In this document: positions 48,320-62,516 of the stretch, piece by piece
Position numbering within the stretch: position 1 is the first letter of the stretch
Layout: each line of letters opens with the position of its first letter
DNA from: Lates calcarifer
Lineage: Eukaryota > Chordata > Actinopteri > Centropomidae
Direction of reading: 5' to 3'
Length of the DNA stretch: 64,000 nt
Assembly: GCF_001640805.2 (NCBI RefSeq)
Contig: NC_066833.1
Coordinates: 5,913,456-5,977,455, forward strand
The notes under the pieces: model-generated
The model's input: the letters and a program-made list of their open reading frames with translations, nothing else
Told to the model about the DNA's origin: nothing
The model's database searches: none
Position numbers and translations under genes: made by a program

Positions 48320-50996
48320 TGTGTGGGGTGCGGGTGGGGGTGGTGATGATGCATTGAAGTGAAGTGATTTTAAACCTTTTAATATGTAAAAGTTGACACT
48401 GGTACATTGTTACAAACTGTTTGAAGCCTCTCCCTATTTACTACATAGTGCACTATATTTACTGTCTGACGTTTTATTTGAGTGTTATTTGAATCCCGAG
48501 AGTGCAAATTAATCCACATACTGTGCCCTCAAAAATTTGTGTACATGGCATGTATGCTACCTTCTACTAACAATGCACAATGCAATGTGCTGCCTTTTAC
48601 CGATGCAAAATGATGATGATAAGTAAGTGTCCAAAATTAAACTACTGCATGCCAATTATATAGGGACCAATGAATAAGAGAACAAGGGGATGATTTTGGA
48701 CACAGCCATAGCCTCCACTCATGGACAAAATATTGATTAAATGCTTATCAAATACCTTCCATTAACCAAAATGCAACTTGTTCAATCCCTGCAACAGTCT
48801 TGCATCCTTCTACAGTGCCCTTTAACAAGACACGGAGTAACAGCAGTGCTCTTCACAAGATATAATGAGTATGCTGGAGAATGTGTTTATGTTTAAGGCT
48901 CAGATGACAGACTGACAAAGTGCTCTAGAGAGCTGAAGGACAGACATGATTACAGACAGCAGCGGCACATCTGGCTGCCAGGTAGCCTTGGAAACTGACG
49001 AAAGCAGTGGCACAAATCTGAAAAACAGGAAGGAGAGGGAGGCCCGAAGTCCCACCTTCCCTCACAGTCTGAAAACATCTCACACAAGGCCTCACAAACT
49101 GCTGGCAAGCTCAAACCTACTGGAAAACTGACTTTTTTCCTTTCTCTTTTCTCAGTGGTATTTCTCTTTTATAACACACAACTGGGAGACATGGAAAAGA
49201 AGGATGACACGACAGGTTGAAAACCAGTCCTAAAATTAATTGTTTGCAACAGTTTCCACAATTAAATTGCAATGAATAAGTTTTATATGCCTCCACAGCA
49301 AGAACGGCCAAAATATTTCTGAGAGAGGCTGATAGGGATGTTGATCAGTATCGATGAGTCAACGTTCTGGCTTTTGCAATTCACTTTCCTGCTTAAAATT
49401 ATTTGGAAAAACCTTTGTAAGATTACATGAACATAAAAAAGGATTAGAAGAAGCCTTCAAAAACCCAACCCTAAACTTAATGAGTTCATTTATTTGTAGT
49501 GTGAATAAGATCACAAAAATACTAAAGGGAAAACAGGATCGTGCATGTTGACACTACTTTCTCTTTGCCCTGCGACAGTGGTTTGACCAGATTCACACCA
49601 AAGAATGACGCAGGTTCGGATGGGTGAGAAAATTAATCTTAGGGCTCGCAAGGGCGTGCGCGCACACACTCACACACATACACACACACAATATACAGTG
49701 CTGCAAATATGCAGACTTTACAGAAAAGAGGGAAAACTCTCAGGTGCACTAGAGGTTTCTCTTTCTCTCTGAAAGAGGTTTGGGCGATCCCTCCCTCCTC
49801 CTCTGTGGGAGCACCCACTGCAAATACTCACCGCAGTCCGACATCACAGCTGCCTGTCAGAAGATTTTTGGACCAGGTTCATGTGTTTTGACCTGTAACA
49901 CTATAGTTAGGTTTCTTATCTTGTGTGTTTCCCTTGGGAAAACTGTTCTGAGTCTGTTTTCAATTCAAATGGTTTCAAGTAGTAAAAGGTTTTGCTTTAA
50001 TTTCTTTCATAGTACAACTGAGCAAATAAAGTACTCCTATATATTATAATACTGGAATAAAGCAAGGGAAGTGTTTTTTTCTAATATTTGCAATAATTAT
50101 TGCAATATAGTCACAACATTATGTAATATCCATTAAAGCTTAAGTTTTCAATGTCAATTCTTATGGAAAGTAACACGTCAAAGATTCTAGTGTTTCTGCA
50201 GTGACACAAAGTAGTCACAATTAAAACTGTATGTATGGCAGGACCAAAAAAAATATGAAGAATCATCATCATAACATAACATCTTATTTTCAAAGACCTC
50301 GTAAAGATAAATACAAATTCTGTTTTATTCTTGAGAAGTTGGTTGTTCAAATGTTTGACACTCTCTGAAAGGGCAACACTGAGAAATGACTGAAATGAAA
50401 CTAGTGAGTTCTACTTTTCAACTGTAAGGCTCTTCATCTAATTCTCTTGTGAAGTGGCTATAAGCGTAAATCTTCTAACTCAGTGGGTTTCACTTCATCA
50501 TTCATCATTTTTGAGTAACAATCTTACATACCTTTCCCTGAGTCCAACAGTGGACTGAGTTGTTTAGACTCAGATTGAGATACTGGGCAGCAAAGAGCAA
50601 GCAGAGTGAGAATACAGATGAAGATTGGAAGAGCCAGAGAAACAGACAACAATAAAGATTAAAGAGTTGGAATGAAAATCATTGTACACAGACAGAGAAG
50701 AAGAGGTAATAAGTCTGCCGTATGCAATGAGAGATCTATTTGGATCTTACAACCTTCCCTCTCTCACCTGCTTTGACATCCTCTGATATGCCTTAGGAAA
50801 GTAAAAAAGAGAGTTTGGGGTTTAGTTAAACAACTTAAAACTGTCATAACCAATATTCAGGGATATGAAAGACTGAACACATATGGCAATGCTGAAAAAC
50901 CTCCAGTAACTGTTTGTCTTAACAGATTCAGTCACAGTTTTGGCACTACAAAACTATTAGGACAATAAAAACACACAAGTTTGAGGTTTTCTGATC

Positions 50997-51083
<87 letters not shown>

Positions 51084-54000
51084 GTTTAGCTGCACAGCAG
51101 AGCAAAGCTGGGCCTTGTTACACTTTTTGGCAGCTGTCTACCTTGTCTGGATTTTGTTTGAAATTTGTTGATGAGCCAGCTTTCCAGTGTTGGAGCCAGT
51201 CTAGAGTATGTGTCTGTATTTGTTGTGGATGTGTAGTGAAGGAGTGCTAAAATTGTGCAAGTTTGTCTTCTCAGGTGTCTGCTGTGACCTGAAGCTGTCA
51301 GTGTCGTCAGAGCTCCTAAAAAGTCTTGGCTACACTGTCACTCCACTTTCACCATTATGCATCTCAACTTACTGTTTTAACTTATTAGAAAAGAAAGCTA
51401 AAGGATCTGGCTTTTATAATTTGAGGAGAAGAGAAAGAGTTTGGCCAGGGAGATTTAGAAAGAAATATGCCTCATCTGTGTTGCTCATATAAATCATGGG
51501 TCTACCTGCATCCTGAAGCTAACATGCACTAGCAGTAGTAATATTGGTCTGTATCACATTTCCAGGGGCCTAAAAGTCCTACTCAAACATCCTTTTCCAT
51601 GTGGAGACACAATGAAATTATCTCCCAGTTGTTTTATGGCACTTTAACCAAAATGACTGTTCTGAAACAGCATCTGTAAAGCCTTGTGTTACTACATAAA
51701 ATACAAAGACAAGATGTAGGAAATCAATCAACCGAGGTGGACTGTAAATCTGACCTGTAACTGTGTCTGACCCCTTTGGGATTAGAGGTGGGATTTGGAT
51801 GTATAGCTGTGCCTTCCCAACAGCTTCTTTTATGGACTTAAAAATGATAAAGGATTTTTGTAAGAGAACACAACTATAGCCTTTTTACTCTACTCAGGAC
51901 TCAATGTGATGTATAGAGGTATACCCATAGTGCTGGCCTTCTTAGGAGAGGTGAGGACAGGTGTGGAGATGCCTAATGACCAGCAGCATGTATGAAACAA
52001 CAGATAGAAGAGAAAGTGGTGACATACATCAACAAAAAGCACTTATAATGAGGATGAGCTAAACAGCATTGATTACAAAGCCTAATTAAAACCACCCTTA
52101 CATTAAATAAATTACCTTAATCTTATTGACTGGGCGTGTTTGTCAAGAAATAGACAAACCAAAAATAAAACATTGGTTTAACACAAGCAGCTACACAAAA
52201 GCTCTGCTTAATTTATGATTTCAGATTTCTTATCTGATCAAAGATTAAAAGGATACGATCATTTATTACCAACATCTGATTCTGGCAGAACTTTGTGCTA
52301 CAGACACATTTAAATTTGTTCTAAAGTACCAAGGTTTGGAACACAGCCCTACCTATACTCACAATACAGTATATGCACTCATGCTGATGTTACAGACTCT
52401 GGATATACAATAAGGTGTTACAAAAAGGTAAATGTTATATTAGAGGGTTTCTACACACCTCTCCCAGATGTTAATTTAATTTCATGATTTTGTTTTGTTT
52501 TGTTTGATATTACAGGTCTTAAAAACATACTAAGTGTGGAAATAGCTGTTTTAGACAATGTGCTCCACACCTTAGCACAGCAGAAAATCTTACATGTTAC
52601 CATAACTGACTCACCAGCACTCCCAGCGCTGCCCTCTCTGCCTTCTCTCCGACCTCTACCACTGCCCTCTCGCCCCGACTTCACCCTCTGCAGGTGGAGA
52701 GAAAGAGAGAGAGGAGGGGTAAATTAACAATACAAGGAAAAAATCATTCTAAAGGGTATTTGACTTCAGATTTTTAAAAATTATGTCTTTAACATATGCG
52801 GTTTTTCAATCAGTTTAGGTTTTACCAAATGAAAGACATTTCATGCAAGTCTGTTGGATTCTGGTGACATGTTTTTCCAGTGCTGAGCCTGTGCTGCTAT
52901 TTGTTTCTCTCTCTATTCATCTCTCCTTCTGTGTCTCATAAAGTCATAAGTCAGTTTTACTGCCATGAAAACTATTTTTGAAACCAATAAAATCTAACAA
53001 AAAGTTAACCATAAACATTTAAATAAAAATAGTTTGACATTAACATATGAAAAGTGAGTGTGAATATCACACATAATCAAGTCTATTTCCAATTTGTGAT
53101 GAATAAATTACAGAGGGAGACTAAATTAAAAAGTAATAAAAACAAGGATAGGGGAATTACCATGAAAAAATAATACACTTAACATAAACACAGCATCAGA
53201 GAGAATGGTGTTTTAACCTTCTTCCTATATTACTTTTTGGTTCTAATCATTCTCTCATTCATCACTTCATAAACTGCAGATATATTAGTAGGATCAGTTG
53301 TTTTTCACTGTCATTCAGTTTGGAGAATTTGGGGATTAATGCGTCAACCCTCTGGCTCTGTCTGTCTCTCTGTAGAAATGTTTCTCTGGTCCTGCAGTGT
53401 CTTGGGACTGATTTAAGAGCAGCTGGTTGCGATTTGACAAAGTCATCCATCTCATCAGTTCCTGGCTCTGATGAATATCTCCACAGGACCAAGGCACACG
53501 GCACTGTTGCTCTGAGTCTTCTTGAAAACTTGACTGAACCCAGACCACCGCCTGTTCTGTGTGATCACAGGCCTGTCATCTATTTTGAGTGTGAACCTTA
53601 AAGTCTGGGAGCCACCACAGATAGTTACAGCATATTATGATAGCATGTAAATCCTTGAGATGGCCAAAAACATATTTTGTAAGGTCACAGTGACCTTGAC
53701 CTGTGACCTTTAACTGAATCAGTCATCCTTAAGTACTAATAGACATCTGTGCCATCCATCTATCCATCCAACCATTATCTATACTGCTTATCTGTTAAGG
53801 GTCGCAGAGGGACTGGAGCCTATCCCAGCAGTCATTGGGATAGAGGCGGGGTACACCCTGTATGGATCGCCAGTCCATCGCAGGGCCAACACATATAGAC
53901 AAACAACCATTCACACTCACATTCACACCTACGGGCAATTTAGAGTCACCAATTAACCTAACCCGCATGTCTTTGGACTGTGGGAGGAAGCCGGAGTACC

Positions 54001-57000
54001 CATGCAGGCACAGGGAGAACATGCAAACTCCACACAGAAAAGCCCCAGGCTCGAACCAGGACTCAAACCTTCTTGCTGTGAGGCGACAGTGCTAATCACT
54101 GCACCACCGTGCTGCCCACAGCTGTGGCAGATGTAATGAAATTCCCTCCAGGCGTTCCTAAGATTTCATGTTCACAGGCAGCTGTGTGTTCATGGCTGTG
54201 GCTCAGGAGGTAGAATGGTGGTGGTTCGATCCTCAGCTCCCCCAGTCCAAGTGCCGAAGTATCCTTGGGCAAGATACTGATTGTCCAAGATGCTGGTTGC
54301 CCCAGATTGCCCCCAATGTAGCATCGTAGAGTGAATGTGTGTGTATGTATCTGTACGTATGTGCTATATGAACGTGTGTGTGAATGGGTGAATGTGACCT
54401 GTAGCGTAGCGTGAAGCTTTGATATGGTTGATACAACTAGAAAAGTGCTGTGTAAGTGCAGTCCATTTACAAGAATGGCACAGAGGTCACCTTGACCTTT
54501 GACTGATGAAATTCTTAACAGTTTTTTCTTGTTAACATTTGTGCCAAATCTGAAGAAATTCCCTCAAGGTGTTTTTGAGATATCATGGTCAAAAGAATGG
54601 GATGGACGAACAACCTAAAACATAATGCTCCTGGCCAAGGCTGTCGCCGGAGCTGAGGCATAAAAAGACGATCTCTGGTTCTGTTGCAACTGTTAATTAT
54701 GAGTCTGACAGTGTTACAGAAGAGAACTAAAGAGGATGTTAGTTTGGAGCATATTCAAGCCAATCTTATAGGATAAGATTCAGTGTATACAGATCAACAT
54801 CACAAATGTCTAAACAACTCAGATGTAAGCAAACAGTTCTTGCCAGTCTAGGAACATATGCATATGTCTACTGTTATTCTAAGTTTAGACAGGAAAATGC
54901 ATGCTTCATTACCACCATTTGAAAAGCAATAACCATCCTGACTGGCTATAATAAAACCAGGAATTACCATCCAGATGCTTCAGGTGATACCGAACAATCC
55001 AAACAACTCCATGTAGCATCAGACCTGTGAATAATTCTCTGCACACAACAACTGCTTTAAATGACTCAGCATTAGTAGCAGCCAGGTGTTAAACAGCTGT
55101 AAAGCATCTGCTCTCCTCTCAACATGGTTTGATTCATGGAAAATCAACACAAGAGAAAAACAGCTGTTTTCATGCATTTCTGGAGCCATAGTGACCACTG
55201 TCCAACTTCATGGCAGCAGGACTCATGTATTTTTTTCAATCAGCACATTCTTGTCCAGGAAAAGACGACCGGATGCCAAGAAGTTGGTGAGGAAAAGGTT
55301 ATTAATGAAGGCTCACGAAGGGTCTGTAATATATGACTGCAGAACATGCAGGTCATTTATGAAGCTACATAATGCTAATATTCAGATATGTATTAACTGA
55401 TTTCGCATTATATCATGAAACTAGGCAGCTTATATAAGGTTAGTGTATTTAAGTAAATCCACTAGAGGTGTTTTAAGTTACACATTAAACACTTTTTTTT
55501 GATGTCTCTGGATCCTTAAATGGTAATCCAGATTAGGTCTCAATGTTGAGAGCAATACCAAGAGATCTACTGCCAATTAAGCACTGTGGGCAGCTCTGTG
55601 ACATCCTCTTCATTGGAGGATATACCTGTTCTCTGATCTCCTTCATCTTCTCCACCTTCTTCAGCTTGGTGGCGTATTCCTGGACTTCCTTCAATCCCAT
55701 GTCTGTGCATAGCCTCACCAAGAAACGCAGACCTGAACACAAACAAACATAGTGTTTCTATTTTCTTCACACAGATCAGTGGGCTATGTTCTGTGGAAAA
55801 CTGTGTAACAAACAAGATGAATTACATTCCACATTTTCTGGAAACTTGTGGTGGATGTCTTTATATGTTTCCAGAGCTTTTTGGTAGTTTCCTGTAGAGA
55901 AAAAAAGAAAAGGATCTATGTTCACAACTTTAGGTGAATGCATTGCAATCAGTGAAGACAAAACTTAATTTCACTGGATCATAATCTCTGGGAGTCTACT
56001 TTTATATGATCTGGTTTTCAGTATCAAAACTGACACAGAACAGGCAGTTCCATATAATTTTTGCAGTGCCTTGAAAAACAGAATTATTCTCACCACTTCT
56101 TCTGTAGCAGCTTGCCACCATTAGCTGCCACTTCACCTGGGTTGGTCTGAGAAACACAGCAGGAAGACATCCACTCAGTATGAACACAAAACCCCACAGT
56201 AAACATGTTTAGAATTTTAAAAATGAATTCTGAATTCAGCTGGAAGGTAATCAAAATCAAATCATTTGAACTCTTTGTTCAAGTAAAACTACTTCCAGAT
56301 GAGAACAGGCTTTATGGTTGATAAAAGAATACTAACACAACAATCAAAACAAGATGAAATAAACAACATCATTATTTAATTTAAAAAAGTGTAGAAATAA
56401 CATCATTTCCCAAATATTTCTCAAGATGATGGAGCAACTCTGGGGGCTTGACTTTGCCAAAAAATACTCTCAGATTTTTTTGGCATTATGTTGAATATGA
56501 TCTGCCCCCAGAGGGGCTTGACTTTTCCAAAAAATACTCTCAGATTTTTTTGGCATTATGCTGAATATGATCTGCCAGATGCTGAAATTATCATCAGTTT
56601 TTCACAGATCTGTTTGGTTTGTTACTTATCATGCATTTATCTTCTAAAGTACAATACTAATTACTTACTGTATCAGTGTGGCTCTTTCAAAGTACTGAAT
56701 GGCCTTTTCACAGAACTGAGTCTCAATGTAGTATGCCCCGAGCCACTCAATCACATCGATGTTAGAGGGGAAGTACCTGAAGGACTTGACAGCAACACAA
56801 CACAACAACATTAGCACTTACATTGGCCTTTTCCACTACAGGAACCCACCAATCTGAAACTAATCCTGTACCCGCTGTGCTGTGCTGTGCTTATAGGAAG
56901 CTCCAGGTTACAGGTCACTAAATTCCTGTAGCTGAAGAGGCTTGATAGGTAATGAGTGCTAAAATGTTAAATTAATCAATTACTGCATAGAGAGAAGAAT

Positions 57001-60000
57001 TCTCGTACCTCATAGTAGTACTGGAAAGCCTGGGACTTGTCCCCCTCACCATCATGCAGCTCTCCAAGTTTGGCCAGTGCCTGGGGGTCAGTGGGAGTTA
57101 CACTGATGACCTGCATCAACCACTCAATTGCTTGTTGGGGATCCTCCAGAAGCTCATAGCTGATACCAGTGTGTCAAGGATCAACAGATCCTCTCATTTG
57201 GACAGTTCAAGATGCAGATTTGAATCCCTAAATAAACATCTTCTCAGCAACAACCACTGAGGTACAATTATTTGAAACAGTTAAATCTCATGACACACAG
57301 ACAAGCACATTCACAAACGCATAAAAAACGACATCTCTTATTAGTAGGATACAGATGGGCCAGCTGGTACATGACTTGGGCACTGTTCCTTAGAATGGCA
57401 TGGAGCTTCAGGAAGCAGTCCAGAGCCTCCTCTAGACGATTAAGTTTCTTATAGGTTAAACCTGGCACAAGTGGAAGGGGGCAAAAACTGTTAATCAACT
57501 TTTAGTCTATGGCAACTGCTTTCAAGCAGCTTTAACTGATATTTTAACAATAACAATGTATAAAAAGACAGTCTGCAAACAAGGTGTCAGTTTTGAAAGG
57601 GGTCTTTTGTAGTGATGCTGTCTAGTCAACAACTTTACTGTTTTAGTCTACTCACAGTTCTCACAGTTTTTGGTTACAACATGTAAATAGCTCTAAAAAA
57701 TAGCTAAAAAGCCGTAAAACCCTCTGTGCAAAAAGTTGCTCCTCTGTTTTTCCTTACGTATCACACTTATACACTAATACACAGTCATCAAATGTGCGCT
57801 GTTTTCACAACCCTATTTCTTTCATATTCTTTTCCACTGATCTAAATGCAGAAGTCACACCAGCCAGTTGGGCAGTCTTTGCGATTGTACTGCTAAATCA
57901 TTATTGCAGGTGTTACCCAGGTTGTAGAGGGCCTCAGTGCAGGAAGAATCATTCCTCAGTGCTTCTTTGTAGAACTCTGCAGCCTTTTCATAGTCCTGTT
58001 TGATGAACACAGTATTGCCCTTGTTGATAAGTGCTGCTGGATTGTAGCGATCAGCAGTCATGGCGAGATCAGCGTATCGGTCAGCCTGGTCATAGTCCTT
58101 CTCCTGTTACAGGGTAAAGATCAGAGGAAGTATCTACTGGAAGCAGGTTGATACAGAGGATAGAGACAATGATTCAGTTATCTTTAAAACTGAACTGGAT
58201 GGTCTAATTTTAAGTGACCTTGACAACAAACACATTCTGTACTGAAGTGTCCTTGTTCAAGTGTCCTTGAACAATCTCAAAGCAACAGTATTTCATTTCC
58301 TGAAAGAAAACCAAGCCTGTATTTTTTTCTTTATGCTTGCGATGTTTAAAAATCTTACCAGGAAGTAGAGGAAAGAAAGGTTGGTGGCTGCAGCACTCTT
58401 CACTCTGCTGTCCTTCTTTTCAAATGTTTTCAGCGTCTCAACTGCCTGATGAAATATTAAAAGTCATCAGGACAACATTTTACACTGGTTTTCCTCTCGT
58501 TTATTACTACAATACTGTACGGACTATGGTGAAAGCCAATCTCCCCAGTATGTAACACACATACAAACATAAAAACCAATGTTCTTGTACATTTTGAATT
58601 TAAAAACTGCAAACATTTTCTGGATGCTTATTTATTCTAAGTTTTATTGGTTAAATAAATATTTTTCCAATAAGAAAATATCAGAATATGTCAAATATGT
58701 AATTATTTGTACTGGAAAACTAACCAAATCAGTGTATGAATCACAATAAACACAAAGTAACTCCAATTATTAACTCTAAAATTATTTTGATAATTCAAAT
58801 AATGTGCACCTGAGGGTTACTTCCAGCATTGTGCATGCTGGAAGTAACCCATGTAAGTTCATGACTTTCTCAAAAAGTTAAAAAAAAAAAAATCAGAATT
58901 TTTGACTTGCATAGTAATGACCTTTTCCCCCAGAAATCACCTTCACATATAACTGGTTGTTAGGCCAAAGTAAGTGCATTATTTACTGGGGATATATTTG
59001 TTTATGTATTTGTTATCATTTTGACAACCACCAGCTATGCTACAGCTGCACTGATGCTGCAGCTTACACTACCACCACCACTGTCAGCAGACAGTCTAAA
59101 AGCACCACACATGCATTAGGTGTACACCCTATGAGTACAAGACAGTTGGCTGCTGCAGTTATAATACTGTAACTGGGGACATATTCGAGCTGCACAGTGG
59201 CATCAGTTCTCTAATCTTAGCCAAAGCGCAGCTCCACTGGCACAGCTGCAGTTCCTTGAGAGCTCACTGGTATATTATCAGTTACAATTTCCTTTCTGCC
59301 CCCAGATTTTCCAAACTGGTCTGCAGGTTTTAAACTAATAACTGCTTCTCCAGTTCCTCTTGTCAGTGCTGTTATTTGGAAAAGGCATGCTTAAGTTGTA
59401 ACATGGTATGGAAAAAACAAAACAACACAATCTAAATGCAAGCATGGAAACAGAAGTCACACATACCTCAGCCTTAGGCATGCAGATGGGAAGGAAACAA
59501 AACAAAAGCAAGAGAGAATGGAGGGCAATGAGAGGGGGAAAATTTGAGTCTGACGCTGCTCTGCTGAAACAGTCTTAGTAGGAGAAAACTGACATACATA
59601 AACAGCGTTGACCAATAACTGTATGCAACAATGTTGTTTAAAAAAAAAAAAAAAAACTTAAGGAAAAATAATATAAAAGCCAACAAAGACCATATGTTCA
59701 CAGGGAAATACCACTCACTTAATGAATTTATAAATGTAACTACTACTCTGACAGAAATTGTATTTTTTCAGGTTCAAAATTCATAAAACAATCACGATAG
59801 TAAGTATAAAAACAAATATGCTCTGTGTGCAAAGACAGCCCTTAATGTGACTGGATTATATTTAATAATCACATCTGAGATTACTGAGATTTTAGTTTTA
59901 AGCATTCACATGAGATGTCTGGTTTGCACTTCTGGCTTCATACTGGGAAAAATGTGCATGAAATACCAAATCAGTTACACTGTGGGAAATATAAGCAAGA

Positions 60001-62426
60001 TTTGGCTCCGAGTTAGCCAACTATAATAGCCAACTGGGCAGGCTACAAAGCATTATTATTAAGTTTGTAGTTTACCTTCCTCTGCTCCTGTTGTGGCCCC
60101 TAACTGCCACAGACCAAGGAAGTGAGATCCCAAAACTGAGTGGTATTTCCTTTTATGCTTTTGAGACACACACACTCAATCACCTGGTTGAAGTCCTTCT
60201 GTCTGAGATAAGTGATGGCTTTGTTGATCTCTAGATCATTGGCAAGTTCAACATACTGAGAACTCTTAACCATGTCCACACACCTGAAAAAAGAACCATA
60301 CATGCACAGTATAATATTTTATGTATGATATCACATAATTTGATTCTTGCTGCTTTGCTGATTGTGGCTGATTATGTTCATTTGATCTATTTGATATATT
60401 GACAGGTGAGCAACCAGCTTTTGATGGTTTTACTCAATTCCTACAAAGGGGAAAAGGAAACTTGCGCTGCTAGTTTAAAAAATACACATTTACCACAACA
60501 GCAACCAATCAAAAATAGCTAAACAAACAAACAATTCTTGTTTCTGATTCAGTCACAGTAGCAGTCTGACAGGAGCAAATCTGCTGTTTTCACACTTTGC
60601 TCTGAGATTTGAAGCTTCATCTGCAAAACTGCAAGCTGCTATCGCTTTTAGTGACTCAAAATTCTGCAAAAGAGATCTGTAAGCTATGTACACTTATCAT
60701 TATTGTTCTCATTTGTGAAAACTGGGTTGGAAATCCATGCCACTTTTAAATCTTTAAAGAATTTTGACTTAGCATCTGAAACAGCATTTCAGCAAAAAGC
60801 ATTTTTGAGTCTTTCCAAGGAGTGTCATTGAGCTGAACTCCTCTTGTATATTGTATGCCCTCTGGTGTTAACAATGTAAGATGGAAATAAAAGCACTACA
60901 GTAACAAACCAGTCAAATCCAGTAGCAAAAGAAGTCTCAACAGCCGGAGCGATGAGCTTGGCTGCAGTCATGATGTACTTCTCAGCCAGGATTTTTCTAT
61001 GTATACAACACAGGGGAGAGAACAGGACAAGAATATCAGGAAATGAACAGTACAAAGCCATATATCAACACAATGATTTGTATTAAAAATGTAATATGCT
61101 GGTGTTTTGACATAGAAGATGACATGTCAGTGGTTTGATGTGGCCATATATCTGTCCATATATGGCCAACCACATGATTCTTTTTTGTGTGTTGTTTTAG
61201 ATTTTTCTTACAGATCTCTCTCCATTTGGTGAAGCTTGTCGTTCTTAATGGCCTCAGTGACCATATTTGAACTGGTGTCATCCTGAAAGAATCAACAGGA
61301 TAAGGTTTAATTTAGGATGTTGAGCATCATTTTCACCAACACTTCATTGTCACTATTAGTATTTCATATATGGTCTGTTGTGACAACTACAAAAGAAAGG
61401 AATACTTTTTAAAATCAGATGAACTGACATTTGAAAATCACACTTTTGATAGAAAATCATCTAATCAGCAATTGTGAAAGGGGGGATGTTTAGATGAATA
61501 AAAATGCCAAACCCATGGAACATGAAATAAATGAAAATGTATAGACATATCTGATCAGAAAAAATGTTATGTATTTTTTTAAATTAATTATAAGTACAAG
61601 AAGCATTTTCATGCAAACATTATCTATTATCTATTGCCAATTGTTAGAACTAGGGATGTAACGGTATCGTCAATTTCATGATAACGCAGTAACAGAAGTG
61701 TCTTGATACTGCTGTGGACCTGGACGGTAACAAACAATAGGTTCCGGGCAAAACTGTAGTTTTATTACAGCCGCAGTGGAGAAAGGTGATGGGAAATGAG
61801 AAATAGAGAGACCACTGCTCCATGCGTGCCCATCAGCCTTCGCGCTCTGCTTGTTCCCTCTTCAAATCTATTCATCTTGTACAGTGAAGCTGGCAGATGC
61901 CAGTGTTGGAGGCAAGGGAGAACAGAGTTGGGGAGAGAGAGAAAGCCTTTGAAACTGTGGATCCTCCAGACCTAGATCTTAGATCTGACATGTGGACATG
62001 TGGACGCATTTCTGTTTCTCACGAAATGAGAGTGGGGAAAAGGTGACAGATAAAAAAAAAAAAAAAAACTATATGCAAACACTGCCAGACTGCGGTTACC
62101 TACATGTTGGGGAATATGACTGACTGTTTTTGCACTTTATTATTCAACTGTTCTTTGTACTATAAATTTAATTCCCTATTCATTGTTCAATAAACAGATT
62201 TTTTTCCAAGTCTTCATTTGCCTTTTTTTAAATATTGCAATAAATATAATATTATGGACTTGTTACAGAGGTATTATCATATTGTGAGATTCTGATATCG
62301 TTACATCCATAGTTAGAATGCTTCAACAATGACTAAATAGTGATCCTTAGGCAGTGCAGTTCAGAAATCTGACACTTTGCACCAGAGAGAAAGATGGGCA
62401 AAGAAAATTAACATTCACACACAGTA

Positions 62427-62516
<90 letters not shown>

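Larger units (their letters stand above)
47747..52614 (-). other. ift88: ift88 intron between visible exons 14 and 15 (4.9 kb)
   Basis: Holds the three candidate cassette exons, a TG repeat (48289-48325) and an AT/GA compound repeat (50997-51082). No other gene recognised. Confidence 0.7.
53683..54665. repeat. Dispersed fish repeat broken by two SINEs
   Basis: Pieces of one repeat type survive at 53683-53753 (ggtcacagtgaccttgacct), 54118-54190 (gaaattccctccaggcgttc) and 54475-54665 (ggtcaccttgacctttgact ... ggctgtcgccggagctgagg then cataaaaa). They read as an interrupted copy, or two partial copies, of an abundant fish repeat known to me by sight; its class is unassigned. GGTCACAGTGACC at 53683-53695 is a perfect palindrome. 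Confidence 0.6.
52688..55625 (-). other. ift88: ift88 intron between visible exons 13 and 14 (2.9 kb)
   Basis: Contains the nested repeat complex at 53683-54665. The remainder has no recognised feature. Confidence 0.7.

Noticed and set aside
51730..51760. A possible 12-base ift88 microexon (acacagttacag)
   Set aside because: The splice signals are weak and so short a segment is expected by chance.
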